A stretch of 64,000 nt of DNA, taken from IMG/VR virus record IMGVR_UViG_3300008259_003217, positions 95,869 to 159,868 of that record, one strand, 5' to 3'. Position numbers and translations under genes: made by a program. Of this stretch, positions 50,816-59,698 are shown piece by piece. The DNA is from a virus. Position 1 is the stretch's first letter, and each line of letters opens with the position of its first letter. The notes beneath the pieces were generated by a model. The model was not told the DNA's origin, did not search any database, and saw only the letters and a list, made by a program, of their open reading frames with translations.

Positions 50816-50980
50816 ATGGGAACTAGTCAAATTATTATGTATTGTTTACTATCGTTAAACTTATTATTGGGAGCTCATCTACATGGGAAACCTAAAGAGG
50901 GGAATCACAGTTTTTGGGTGACAATTATTAGTACTGGGTTATATTTTGTATTACTCTTAACTGGGGGATTTTTTAATTAA
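50816..50980 (+). CDS. Small membrane protein (MGTSQI start)
   Basis: 54 residues with two hydrophobic helices around a HGKPKEGNHSFW loop, a layout seen in short phage membrane proteins. It fills the gap between the AAA gene and the next gene. Function unknown. Confidence 0.6.
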   Translation: MGTSQIIMYCLLSLNLLLGAHLHGKPKEGNHSFWVTIISTGLYFVLLLTGGFFN

Positions 50981-50999
50981 AACATTTAAAATTTAAATT

Positions 51000-51599
51000 A
51001 TGGGATGTGATATTCATTTATACATTGAGAAAAAAATAAAAATCAATGGTGTTGAAACTTGGGTTAATTGTGATGACTTCAGAATTAATCCGTACTACAG
51101 TGAGGACGGTCAAAATGGGGAGAAATACGAACAAAGGTCAATATACCTAGGAAGGAACTACGAACTATTTTGTATTCTGGCAAACGTAAGGGGATATTGT
51201 GAGAATACAATTTCAGATCCAAAGGGATTACCGGAGGATGTTACCGAGATTGTAAAGAAACGATCAGACTATTGGGAATCTGATGGACATAGTCACAGTC
51301 ACCTAACACTAAAAGAAATTAATGATTTTTTATCTGACAACCCAACAGTCTGGGTTGAGGGTATGATATCACCAGAATCAATTGAAGAATTGGAGTCCAG
51401 TGGTAAAACACCAACAATGTCCGCTGAATTTACAACAGTTGAAGGTTGGGATTATAGAACTTGGGAAGAAGAAAGTCCATTAGCTAGGTTGGCTAATAAG
51501 ATTACCGAGAGATTAAAAGAAGAATTTTACTTATTTGATGATGAAAAAACTAAAGAGTTTGACGAGAAAATTAGAATCGTTTTTTGGTTTGATAACTAA
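51000..51599 (+). CDS. Conserved-type phage protein (MGCDIH start)
   Basis: 199 residues beginning MGCDIHLYIEKK, a start shared by a widespread phage family. The rest contains a Y-x-L-F-x-I-L-A-N-V-R-G-Y segment and HSHSHLTL. Role unknown; possibly metal-binding because of the His cluster. Confidence 0.68.
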   Translation: MGCDIHLYIEKKIKINGVETWVNCDDFRINPYYSEDGQNGEKYEQRSIYLGRNYELFCILANVRGYCENTISDPKGLPEDVTEIVKKRSDYWESDGHSHSHLTLKEINDFLSDNPTVWVEGMISPESIEELESSGKTPTMSAEFTTVEGWDYRTWEEESPLARLANKITERLKEEFYLFDDEKTKEFDEKIRIVFWFDN

Positions 51600-51753
51600 A
51601 CTTGGAATTACTGAGGTTATAGTCGACACAATATTTTCGGTGACATACCTAGTTGGGTTTTGTATGGTACTCCAGATGACCACAATTTCAATATTATTTG
51701 GATTACCGGTGATTATGATATCACTATACCACATAAAAAGAAACCTAAATTAA
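51541..51753 (+). CDS. Small membrane protein
   Basis: 70 residues from ATG 51541; an adjacent ATG at 51538 is possible. Hydrophobic helices lie at about 25-45 and 45-62. It overlaps the previous gene by 59 nt. Function unknown. Confidence 0.5.
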   Translation: MKKLKSLTRKLESFFGLITKLGITEVIVDTIFSVTYLVGFCMVLQMTTISILFGLPVIMISLYHIKRNLN

Positions 51754-51754
51754 A

Positions 51755-52186
51755 ATGAGACACCACGCTAATTTTTATACGAATCGATTAACAAATGAAT
51801 GGGTTAAAAATGGGAAAATCATCATAGCTTGTGACCTTGACGATACTATTATCCCTTACAACGAAGAAATTAAAGAGAACTGTAAAAAAATGGTTGATTT
51901 AATTTTGGAATGTCAAGAACATGGTATAGTATTTTTAATTAATACCGCTAGAAGTGAAAAACAATTGGTGAACGCTAAAAAACAAGTGGAGGATCTTGGA
52001 ATTGTTGTTCATGGTGTCAACCAAATGCACTCAGAATGGGACAAACCATATGGGTTAAATGGGAAATTGTACGCTAACATCTTCCTGGATGATAGAGGTG
52101 GATTCTGGGACTCATATTGGATATTAAGAAATTCGTTAACCATGTTAAAAATGTACAATAAAGATGGGAGTAAGAATGAACAATAA
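51755..52186 (+). CDS. HAD-superfamily phosphatase-like protein
   Basis: 143 residues. The first motif is D27-L-D29-D30-T31 (ACDLDDTIIP). A second Thr-containing strand (LINTAR) and LDDRGG further on supply the other HAD motifs. Small phage HADs act on phosphates of nucleotides or RNA ends. The substrate is unknown. Confidence 0.75.
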   Translation: MRHHANFYTNRLTNEWVKNGKIIIACDLDDTIIPYNEEIKENCKKMVDLILECQEHGIVFLINTARSEKQLVNAKKQVEDLGIVVHGVNQMHSEWDKPYGLNGKLYANIFLDDRGGFWDSYWILRNSLTMLKMYNKDGSKNEQ

Positions 52187-52712
52187 TTATTTATCCGATA
52201 AAGAATTTAATAATTTTTTAAAAAATATTGGTGGACTTAATCACGGATTTCATAAACATAAATCACCCATTTTAGAACGACACAATTTTTCCGTCAGTAA
52301 TGGTTGGTTAGGTATTTTACAAAGATTGTTTGAGACTTTAATATCAATGGGTTGGGATAAACAATTTTTAAATGTAAAACAAAAGTTTGGTGGAATGAGT
52401 ATATTCTTAGATAATTTACCAGAAAATGGATTTCATTTTGTTGTTGAAGCTGAAAAAGAAAGTTTTAATGTTTGTGAAGTTTGTGGTGAACCGGGAGTAC
52501 AACATAAAATCGGTGGTTGGATATATTGTCTATGTGATGAACACAGAGAAGAGACCTCATTAGTCAACTTCAATGGACGTAAATACTTTATTATGGAAAA
52601 AACACCTATATTGAATGGTGATTATTACTACGACGCTCTACACAATGAAATTAAAACTTGTGAAGTTGATAATTTTTTTGACCCGTGGTCGGTTAAAGTA
52701 TTGAAACTTTAA
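52176..52712 (+). CDS. Conserved-type phage protein with zinc-finger-like Cys pairs
   Basis: 178 residues from ATG 52176 (ATG 52164 possible). The pattern GWLGILQRLFETLISMGWD, VKQKFGGMSI, then CEVCGEPG and YCLCDEH is shared by a common phage family. It probably binds zinc through these four cysteines. It overlaps the HAD gene by 11 nt. Function unknown. Confidence 0.62.
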   Translation: MNNNYLSDKEFNNFLKNIGGLNHGFHKHKSPILERHNFSVSNGWLGILQRLFETLISMGWDKQFLNVKQKFGGMSIFLDNLPENGFHFVVEAEKESFNVCEVCGEPGVQHKIGGWIYCLCDEHREETSLVNFNGRKYFIMEKTPILNGDYYYDALHNEIKTCEVDNFFDPWSVKVLKL

Positions 52713-52738
52713 AAAAAAATACGTAAACTTATAATGTT

Positions 52739-53035
52739 ATGAAAAGTAAAATTATAAATTTAAAATCAAGAATCTTGGAAATGTCAAAAAAAAATAAAAA
52801 AGAAAAATCTGATAAAAAGGATGACATTGAAAACAAATATAAACCAATGTCATTTACAATAGATCCAGACCAGGTTAAAAAATTGAAAAAGTGGCAAGGA
52901 CATATAAAAGCCGTTTACGGGGAGTATGGTGATTATGAATATCGATTTACAAGTAGCGGTATAGGACCAATTGTCATAGTTTATAGTGAATTAGCTAAGG
53001 TAGAGTTAGATTTAACTGACGTTAGTACTTGGTAA
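52739..53035 (+). CDS. Hypothetical basic protein
   Basis: 98 residues. A very basic start (KKNKKEKSDKKDD) precedes a beta-rich domain (YRFTSSGIGPIVIVY). It ends before a CTGACA/TGTCAG hairpin and the dnaK gene. No family recognised. Confidence 0.55.
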   Translation: MKSKIINLKSRILEMSKKNKKEKSDKKDDIENKYKPMSFTIDPDQVKKLKKWQGHIKAVYGEYGDYEYRFTSSGIGPIVIVYSELAKVELDLTDVSTW

Positions 53036-53129
53036 ACTGACAAAATGTCAGATAATTTCATCTGGAATATTTTTTGGGAAAAATAAATCGATCTTTTAGA
53101 TCATAAATAAATAACAATAAAAAAAAACA

Positions 53130-54983
53130 ATGGGAAAAATTATAGGTATTGACCTAGGAACAACAAACTCATGTGTCGCGATTATGGAAGGTAATGAACC
53201 AGTCGTGATCACAAATAATGAAGGAAAACGAACAACACCTTCGGTGATTGGATTCGTGAAAGATGGGGAACGTAAAGTAGGTGATCCAGCTAAACGACAA
53301 GCGGTCACTAATCCAGATAAAACAATTTACTCAATCAAGAGATTTATGGGATTAAGTTACTCAGACTCAAAGTCCGAGTTGGGTAAAGTACCATACAAAG
53401 TAGTTAAAGGTGACAATAACACACCTAGAGTTGAAATTGATGGTAAAATGTATACACCACAAGAATTATCTGCGGTTATTCTACAAAAGATGAAACAAAC
53501 CGCTGAGGATTACTTAGGTGAAACTGTAACTGAAGCTGTAATTACGGTACCAGCTTACTTTAATGACTCACAACGTCAAGCAACGAAAGAAGCTGGTGAG
53601 ATCGCTGGTCTTGAGGTTAAAAGAATTATAAACGAACCAACCGCAGCTGCTTTAGCTTATGGTCTAGATAAAAAGAAGTCAGACATGGTAGTTGTTGTCT
53701 TTGACTGTGGTGGTGGAACACACGATGTATCAATTCTAGAATTAGGTGACGGAGTGTTTGAAGTACTTTCAACAGACGGTGATACACACCTTGGTGGGGA
53801 TGACTTTGACCAATCCATCATTGACTGGTTGGTATCTGAATTTAAAGATGAAAACGGTATTGATTTAGCTAAAGATCCTATGGCTTTACAAAGACTTAGA
53901 GAATCAGCTGAGAAAGCTAAAATTGAGTTATCGTCCTCATCCTCAACGGAGATTAACTTACCATATATTATGCCAGTTGACGGTGTCCCAAAACACTTAG
54001 TTAGGACTCTAACAAGATCTAAATTTGAACAACTAGTTGACTCATTGGTTAAACGAACAATCGATCCGTGTAAGTCAGCTTTGAAAAACGCTAAGATGTC
54101 TGTATCAGATATCGATGAGATTATCCTGGTTGGTGGTACAACAAGAATTCCGGTAATCCAGGAAGCTGTTAAGAACTTCTTCGGTAAAGAACCATCCAAA
54201 GGTGTTAACCCAGATGAGGTTGTAGCTTTGGGTGCCGCAATCCAGGGAGGTGTTTTAGCTGGTGATGTAAACGATGTTTTATTATTAGATGTAACACCAC
54301 TTTCATTAGGTATTGAAACAATGGGTGGAGTGTTCACCAAACTAATCGAAGCCAACACAACAATACCGACCAAAAAATCACAAACATTCTCAACCGCAGT
54401 TGAAAACCAACCATCAGTCGAGATACATGTGTTACAGGGTGAGAGATCAATGGCTAAGGATAATAAAACAATTGGACGATTCCACCTGGATGGTATTCCA
54501 CCATCACCTCGTGGTGTCCCACAAATTGAGGTAACGTTTGATATTGACGCTAATGGTATTATTAATGTATCAGCTTTGGATAAGGGAACCAATAAACAAC
54601 AAACAATCAGAATCGAATCATCCTCCGGTTTATCGAAAGAAGAAATTGAGAGAATGAAACAAGAAGCTGAAATGAACGCGGATGAGGATAGAAAGTTGAG
54701 AGAAGAGGCTGAGTTAATTAACACAGTAGACTCAACTATATTCCAGAGTGAGAAATCAATTAAAGATTTGGAAGACAAAATTTCTGAGGACCAAAAAACT
54801 GAGTTGAACACACTGCTGGAAAATTTAAAAGATTCTCAAAGTAAACGTGATTTTGATCTAATGAAATCTGGTTTGGATGAATTAAATTCTAAGTTCCAGG
54901 AAGTTAGTCAAAACCTTTATGAACAACCAAACTCCGACAATGTCGATAACATGTCTGACGTTGAATTTGAGGAGGTTAAGTAA
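53130..54983 (+). CDS. dnaK: DnaK (Hsp70) chaperone
   Basis: 617 residues, full-length Hsp70 size. Phosphate motifs of the ATPase domain are present: [13 protein letters not shown] at the start, [14 protein letters not shown] (a C and H replace the usual L and F), and VGGTTRIP. The substrate-binding domain and lid follow (about 390-600), and it ends EFEEVK. With the phage DnaJ it could assist folding of phage or host proteins. No GrpE was found in the window, so host GrpE would be needed. Confidence 0.95.
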   Translation: MGKIIGIDLGTTNSCVAIMEGNEPVVITNNEGKRTTPSVIGFVKDGERKVGDPAKRQAVTNPDKTIYSIKRFMGLSYSDSKSELGKVPYKVVKGDNNTPRVEIDGKMYTPQELSAVILQKMKQTAEDYLGETVTEAVITVPAYFNDSQRQATKEAGEIAGLEVKRIINEPTAAALAYGLDKKKSDMVVVVFDCGGGTHDVSILELGDGVFEVLSTDGDTHLGGDDFDQSIIDWLVSEFKDENGIDLAKDPMALQRLRESAEKAKIELSSSSSTEINLPYIMPVDGVPKHLVRTLTRSKFEQLVDSLVKRTIDPCKSALKNAKMSVSDIDEIILVGGTTRIPVIQEAVKNFFGKEPSKGVNPDEVVALGAAIQGGVLAGDVNDVLLLDVTPLSLGIETMGGVFTKLIEANTTIPTKKSQTFSTAVENQPSVEIHVLQGERSMAKDNKTIGRFHLDGIPPSPRGVPQIEVTFDIDANGIINVSALDKGTNKQQTIRIESSSGLSKEEIERMKQEAEMNADEDRKLREEAELINTVDSTIFQSEKSIKDLEDKISEDQKTELNTLLENLKDSQSKRDFDLMKSGLDELNSKFQEVSQNLYEQPNSDNVDNMSDVEFEEVK

Positions 54984-55117
54984 TGAGAGTAGTAGTATTT
55001 GCAATTGTTTGTTTATTACTTGGTTCATGTAAATCAAAAAAAGAATCTGGGTGTGACGCTTATGGAAGTGTCACCCCAGTTCATAATGACACCACGAAAA
55101 CGGAAATTAAACAATGA
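54983..55117 (+). CDS. Small lipoprotein
   Basis: 44 residues: signal peptide with lipobox LLGSC (C16), then a polar tail. It overlaps the dnaK stop by 1 nt and the next ATG by 4 nt. It could modify the host envelope or be a lysis/exclusion factor. Confidence 0.65.
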   Translation: MRVVVFAIVCLLLGSCKSKKESGCDAYGSVTPVHNDTTKTEIKQ

Positions 55118-55620
55118 ACATCAGTAAACTAAAAGACCGGTGCGAAGTTTTACGTAGAATGTTAGTATCATTAAAAGAATTATACCCAGACCCAAACGTC
55201 AGTGACGACCAAAAGAAATTTATGGAAACCATGTTTGGGGCTGGAATATTCTACTTACCCGATTCAATCGAGAATTGGACCGGAAAAATATCCGAAGAAT
55301 GTCTAAACCAAATTAGATTAAATAAAAGTTACTCACCAACAAAAGAACATGAGTACCCAAGAAAGATTGCCGCGACACATCTACTGAACAATATAGATAA
55401 AATTGAAAGTGGTGAACTTGACCTGGTTGACTTTTATTTAAATAATTGTGGTAAATACAATTTTGTAACAAGATCTGAAAATACAAAATTAAAAGAACAC
55501 CAAAAGTTTGAAGTATTTACGAATCCGGAGACTTCTTATTTGGAAGCCAACATTAATTTAGTGGAAATATCAAAAGAAGATTATAAAAAATTGAAAAAAG
55601 GTATTGACATATTAAAATAA
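55114..55620 (+). CDS. Hypothetical phage protein
   Basis: 168 residues. Pattern KEHEYPRKIAATHLL in the middle may be a nucleic-acid-binding or nuclease-like region, but no catalytic site is evident. It overlaps the lipoprotein gene. Function unknown. Confidence 0.55.
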   Translation: MNISKLKDRCEVLRRMLVSLKELYPDPNVSDDQKKFMETMFGAGIFYLPDSIENWTGKISEECLNQIRLNKSYSPTKEHEYPRKIAATHLLNNIDKIESGELDLVDFYLNNCGKYNFVTRSENTKLKEHQKFEVFTNPETSYLEANINLVEISKEDYKKLKKGIDILK

Positions 55621-55649
55621 AATTTATATAATTTAATAAAATTAAAATC

Positions 55650-56135
55650 ATGACAATTAAACAAGCTTTAAAACTTAAAAATCGATTGGTTGGTGAGATT
55701 ACCGACACACAAATTAAAATGATGAGATACAATTCCGTATCTGAGTCAAATCAAAGACCGTACTCAACCAAAGCTCTTTTGGAACAACAGTATAATTTAG
55801 TAAACCAGTTGGTAGCTTTAAAAACTGAAATCCACAAAGCTAATTCAGAGGTATACGATAAAATATTTTTATTGTCCGAATTAAAGAGTATTGTTAAACA
55901 CTTAAAAGGGGTGGACTGTACTGATGGTGTATCAGAGGATGACTACTACGGAAGACGTTCAGATTCACCGACGATTAAAAAATCTGAAATTTCTGTAGTT
56001 GAAAGGGACTCAGAAATTAAATTTCTTGAAGCAAGAATTGATGAAATACAAGATGAATTGGATCAACATAATTCAACAACAACTTTACCTGGACTCGAAC
56101 CATCAGAAACTGATGAAGATAAAACTAACGAGTAA
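55650..56135 (+). CDS. DIP1984/septicolysin-like phage protein
   Basis: 161 residues beginning MTIKQALKLKNRLVGEI, with a long coiled coil and LLEQQYNLVNQLVALKTEIHKAN, matching the DIP1984 (septicolysin-like) pattern by eye. The C-terminal part is acidic. Such proteins occur in phages, role unknown. The gene ends just before the possible structured RNA. Confidence 0.58.
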   Translation: MTIKQALKLKNRLVGEITDTQIKMMRYNSVSESNQRPYSTKALLEQQYNLVNQLVALKTEIHKANSEVYDKIFLLSELKSIVKHLKGVDCTDGVSEDDYYGRRSDSPTIKKSEISVVERDSEIKFLEARIDEIQDELDQHNSTTTLPGLEPSETDEDKTNE

Positions 56136-56139
56136 TTGT

Positions 56140-56292
56140 GTCGTTAATTAAATGGTTATATTAAATTCTACAACTTGTTAATCGATGGTTAGATATTGAT
56201 TAGGCACTCAAAGTACAAAATTCATGAAGTTCAAAAGTTTTTTAGTCAAAATTTAACAATCATTCATACTATATAACCAATTTAATAACGAC
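56140..56292 (+). ncRNA. Candidate structured RNA closed by a 21-bp imperfect stem
   Basis: A 22-nt left arm (56140-56161) and right arm (56271-56292) pair over 21 bp with two single-base bulges. About 110 nt lie between, with smaller possible stems. A strong terminator follows at 56299. No open reading frame is evident. It may be a regulatory RNA or 3' UTR structure. Evidence is sequence complementarity only. Confidence 0.4.
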
Positions 56293-56298
56293 ATATAA

Positions 56299-56328
56299 AA
56301 AACCCTCACATTATTTGTGGGGGTTTTT
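56299..56328 (+). terminator. Strong Rho-independent terminator
   Basis: A 12-bp stem (AAAACCCTCACA / TGTGGGGGTTTT, one G-T pair) with a 5-nt loop and T run. Confidence 0.85.
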
Positions 56329-56349
56329 AATTTTTTACCAATTACATAA

Positions 56350-56356
56350 TATTTAT
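56350..56356 (+). promoter_or_regulatory. TATTTAT motif, candidate late promoter
   Basis: Lies 18 nt before the ATG at 56375 of the giant tail gene. Confidence 0.45.
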
Positions 56357-56374
56357 TTGAAAAGAAAATACATT

Positions 56375-59300
56375 ATGGCAGTAATAACAGAAATTATAAT
56401 TCAGGACAACCAGTTTTTGGGTGGTGGACAAACATCAACAGTTAGATGTGCTCTTGGTAATTTAGCTGGATCACAGTATTCAACTGTGTTCGGTGGTAGG
56501 TTAAACACTATTGTTGGACCAGACTCATCAACCACAAAATTGGATTCCTGTGGATCAACAATAGTAGGTGGTTCGTCTAATAAAATTGATAATTCATGTC
56601 AATCATCAATTATTGGTGGATACGGTAACTTAATATTCACATACAATCAAAGTATTAAAACAAATAGGTCATCGATAGGTGGAGGATTTAAAAATGTAAT
56701 TTACAAACCATGTTCTAGTATAATCGGTGGTAAAGAAAACAAAGTACAAGGTATATTTTCAAGTATTGGTGGTGGTGATTTAAACACAATCGGTAACATA
56801 AACTCTACTAGTGATATGTCAGATGGATCAACAATTGCTGGTGGTTGGGGAAATAAATTGATTGGTAATTACTCGGTAGTTCTGGGTGGTACCGACAATT
56901 ACATTAACTTGATTGCAAGTAAGAAAGTTTGTGACAACTCAATTGGTGGTGGAACTGGAAACATCATCACTGATAGTGTGGGTTCATCAATTCTAGGTGG
57001 ACAAACAAATTTAATTGAGAACGCGTGTTCTGTTATCCTAGGTGGAGCTTCCAACCTAACCAGTTTAGGAACTGGAATGTCGTCAATTGGTGGTGGAACT
57101 GAGAATAGATCATACTTTAATAGAAATACATTACTCGGTGGTTGTCAAAACGTTACTAAAGGATCGGTTAACTACATTGGTGGAGGATCCAACAACCAAA
57201 TTGGTGGTGATTCATGTGGATCTGTAATTTTTGGTGGTACCAACAACAGTATTTCACAAAATGGGTCAACAATATTTGGTGGGGATAAAAACTTTACCGA
57301 TTCAGCTTTTACAACTATTCTTGGTGGAGCTTCAAACTTTGCTGGGTCAAACTTATCATCTATTCTTGGTACAACAAATCAAATTTTATCCGGGAACGAT
57401 GGATCTAGTGTTATATCAATTAATGCGGTTATACCAAACAACTCTTCACAAAGATCAGTAATTGTTGGTGGGGACTTAATTAACACCCAATCATTAAACG
57501 GATTAACTGATTTAGGACAGATATTATCCAGTTCAAATATTAACACAGACGATTCAGTATTTACACCAAAATTACGAATTACTGATATTCCAAACAACCA
57601 AGATGTTGCTAACTTAGGTTTAGACTCAGATAACTTCGTTGTTACCGGAAATACAAACAACATATTTTTAATAGCAGCTATGGGTGAGGCTGTATCAATC
57701 GACACACCAGCTATTATCCCAAGTGTACCATCTGGAACAATTTTTGATGGTACAATACAATTACCGGTAATAACTTCACAACAATATGATGATTGGGAAA
57801 CTCTATTCCCAGCGAATACTTACGATCCAGTCACTGGTATTTGGACATGTCCACAAAGTTCACTATATAATATTAGTTTCCAGGTACACGCTACAAAAAT
57901 ACCAACCGAAGGATGTGATTGTCCTCCAGGGTATCAACCATTACCAAATGGATTGTGTTATTCTGGGGTAACGGTACCAGCAGGTAGCGGACAAACACAA
58001 AACTTAGAATTATATAGTAGTTTACTATGTGATAACAATTTACCATTTAACCCATTATTATGTAAAGAGGGTGTGGCAGTATTCCAACCAACATTTTTAT
58101 TAGATGGAACTGGACCATCAACTATGTTTAATTTTGGATGTACCTCAACATACTCTTTATTACCACAACAATGTAATCAAAATTATAGTGATTTGGAAGT
58201 TTGTTCCAGTACCGGTACTCAACCTATGATACAAGTTAGTCCATTACTTAGATTTTGGAGACGAAGAGCTTGGGATATTGGTATATGGGCTGAAAATAAT
58301 TTAAACTATGAGGGTGAATTGTGTAGATGTGAATCATTGTTTGTCCCAGAAACACAAACATATTTTATTGGGGTTTGTTCAGACGCTACAAAAATAACAT
58401 TGAATGGTACATTGATATTAGATCAAACTTTAAATCCATCACAACCATTGAATTATACATTTTGGAATGTATATCCCATCACATTAATTGGTGGTCAAAT
58501 AAACACAATTAAAATCTGTGGGGTTAATAGATCCGGAGAGGGCGTCCTAGCTTATGAAATATATAGTAACCCAAATCCAGTATCAAACGACCCAACATAT
58601 TACTTCCTTAACTCAAATACAAATGGATTACCAATAATTAATGATTATGTCATAACTAGTTCAGCTAATGTAGTTCTAGATAACGGTGTTAAAACAACTT
58701 GTGGTATTTGTCCAGATGGATATGAATTAATAGACTTAGCTCCAAAACCAGCAAAAACTGTAATTATAACACCACCATTAGAACCGGTGGTAACACCACA
58801 ATGTATTAGATTCTTTGGGGAATGTCCTCTTGGTGGTGGAGTATCTGTGAATTACGGTAGTAATTTTTATTTAACTAACACGCCGATAAATGGTAGACCA
58901 TCTTATTCTGGAACAACACTAGCGGGTGGAAATTGCCCATCTGGATGTGCAGGTTTTGACATTTTAATTTATTGGGACCCAGTACTAATTAGATGGGTTG
59001 TTGAGGACGTTACAAATAACACCATATACATGGAATTACCATTTGATTTACCGGTACCGTTAAGTCAAAACGTGACAATAAATCCAAACGGACAACCATC
59101 AGGTATTGGTGACTGGGTATTTATTGGACCATTAGATAGTTGTTACACTTGCTTCGCTTGTGGTAACCAATTCTCAGTACCAGGTAACTGTCAAATATGT
59201 TTATCTGGTGAAACAATACCATGTACACCAAATTCTGAAATATACAACGGAATGATGTCAGCTGGAATTGTGGATCCTATAAATGATATTATTTACGCTG

Positions 59301-59698
59301 GTGAACACAGGTATATTTCAGACGATAGTCAATACTTTGAAATCAATGGTTCACAAGTTAACGTATTTATATATCAAGGTCAACAACTTTGTTTAAAATT
59401 AACAAATACAACCGGAAGTAACTATGTGTATAATTCTGGTGACTATTGTAGGATGACAATACAAAAAATTAAGGAGGTTAAATTAACACCAACACCAACA
59501 CAAACACCAACTATGACACCGACACCAACAATAACACCAACACCTTCGAAACCCCCAGTACCTGTTGCAATAGCTTGTGGTGGTGAATTAGACGGAGCGA
59601 TCGCTCAAGTCCGGGATATGGATCAACAGGATTCTTCATTTACGCGGACCCAACAGGACCACCACCAAGTAATGGTACCTTGTTGGCTGGACCAATAA
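56375..59698 (+). CDS. Giant tail/fibre protein, N-terminal part (GGxxN repeats, C1q-like, PT linker)
   Basis: 1107 residues from ATG 56375; an upstream in-frame alternative start is unlikely. About 18 copies of a 12-22-residue repeat with IGGG-x-x-N (as in SSIGGGFKNVI) fill residues 30-340; this is a YadA-head-like beta-helix pattern. A C1q/TNF-like segment (YDPVTGIWTCPQSSLYNISF) lies at about 485-510, followed by Cys-rich modules and a PT linker (about 1040-1065). The last 25 residues (after GGELDGAIAQ) look out of frame, and the correct continuation is in the next frame. Probably a tail spike or fibre. Confidence 0.7.
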   Translation: MAVITEIIIQDNQFLGGGQTSTVRCALGNLAGSQYSTVFGGRLNTIVGPDSSTTKLDSCGSTIVGGSSNKIDNSCQSSIIGGYGNLIFTYNQSIKTNRSSIGGGFKNVIYKPCSSIIGGKENKVQGIFSSIGGGDLNTIGNINSTSDMSDGSTIAGGWGNKLIGNYSVVLGGTDNYINLIASKKVCDNSIGGGTGNIITDSVGSSILGGQTNLIENACSVILGGASNLTSLGTGMSSIGGGTENRSYFNRNTLLGGCQNVTKGSVNYIGGGSNNQIGGDSCGSVIFGGTNNSISQNGSTIFGGDKNFTDSAFTTILGGASNFAGSNLSSILGTTNQILSGNDGSSVISINAVIPNNSSQRSVIVGGDLINTQSLNGLTDLGQILSSSNINTDDSVFTPKLRITDIPNNQDVANLGLDSDNFVVTGNTNNIFLIAAMGEAVSIDTPAIIPSVPSGTIFDGTIQLPVITSQQYDDWETLFPANTYDPVTGIWTCPQSSLYNISFQVHATKIPTEGCDCPPGYQPLPNGLCYSGVTVPAGSGQTQNLELYSSLLCDNNLPFNPLLCKEGVAVFQPTFLLDGTGPSTMFNFGCTSTYSLLPQQCNQNYSDLEVCSSTGTQPMIQVSPLLRFWRRRAWDIGIWAENNLNYEGELCRCESLFVPETQTYFIGVCSDATKITLNGTLILDQTLNPSQPLNYTFWNVYPITLIGGQINTIKICGVNRSGEGVLAYEIYSNPNPVSNDPTYYFLNSNTNGLPIINDYVITSSANVVLDNGVKTTCGICPDGYELIDLAPKPAKTVIITPPLEPVVTPQCIRFFGECPLGGGVSVNYGSNFYLTNTPINGRPSYSGTTLAGGNCPSGCAGFDILIYWDPVLIRWVVEDVTNNTIYMELPFDLPVPLSQNVTINPNGQPSGIGDWVFIGPLDSCYTCFACGNQFSVPGNCQICLSGETIPCTPNSEIYNGMMSAGIVDPINDIIYAGEHRYISDDSQYFEINGSQVNVFIYQGQQLCLKLTNTTGSNYVYNSGDYCRMTIQKIKEVKLTPTPTQTPTMTPTPTITPTPSKPPVPVAIACGGELDGAIAQVRDMDQQDSSFTRTQQDHHQVMVPCWLDQ

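Noticed and set aside
53657-54811. Long leftward open frame inside dnaK
   Set aside because: Antisense frame of a strongly conserved gene; composition is Ser/Ile-rich and no family pattern is present.
59596-59603. GCGATCGC palindrome (HIP1-like)
   Set aside because: Only one copy noted; no sign of the cyanobacterial repeat family.
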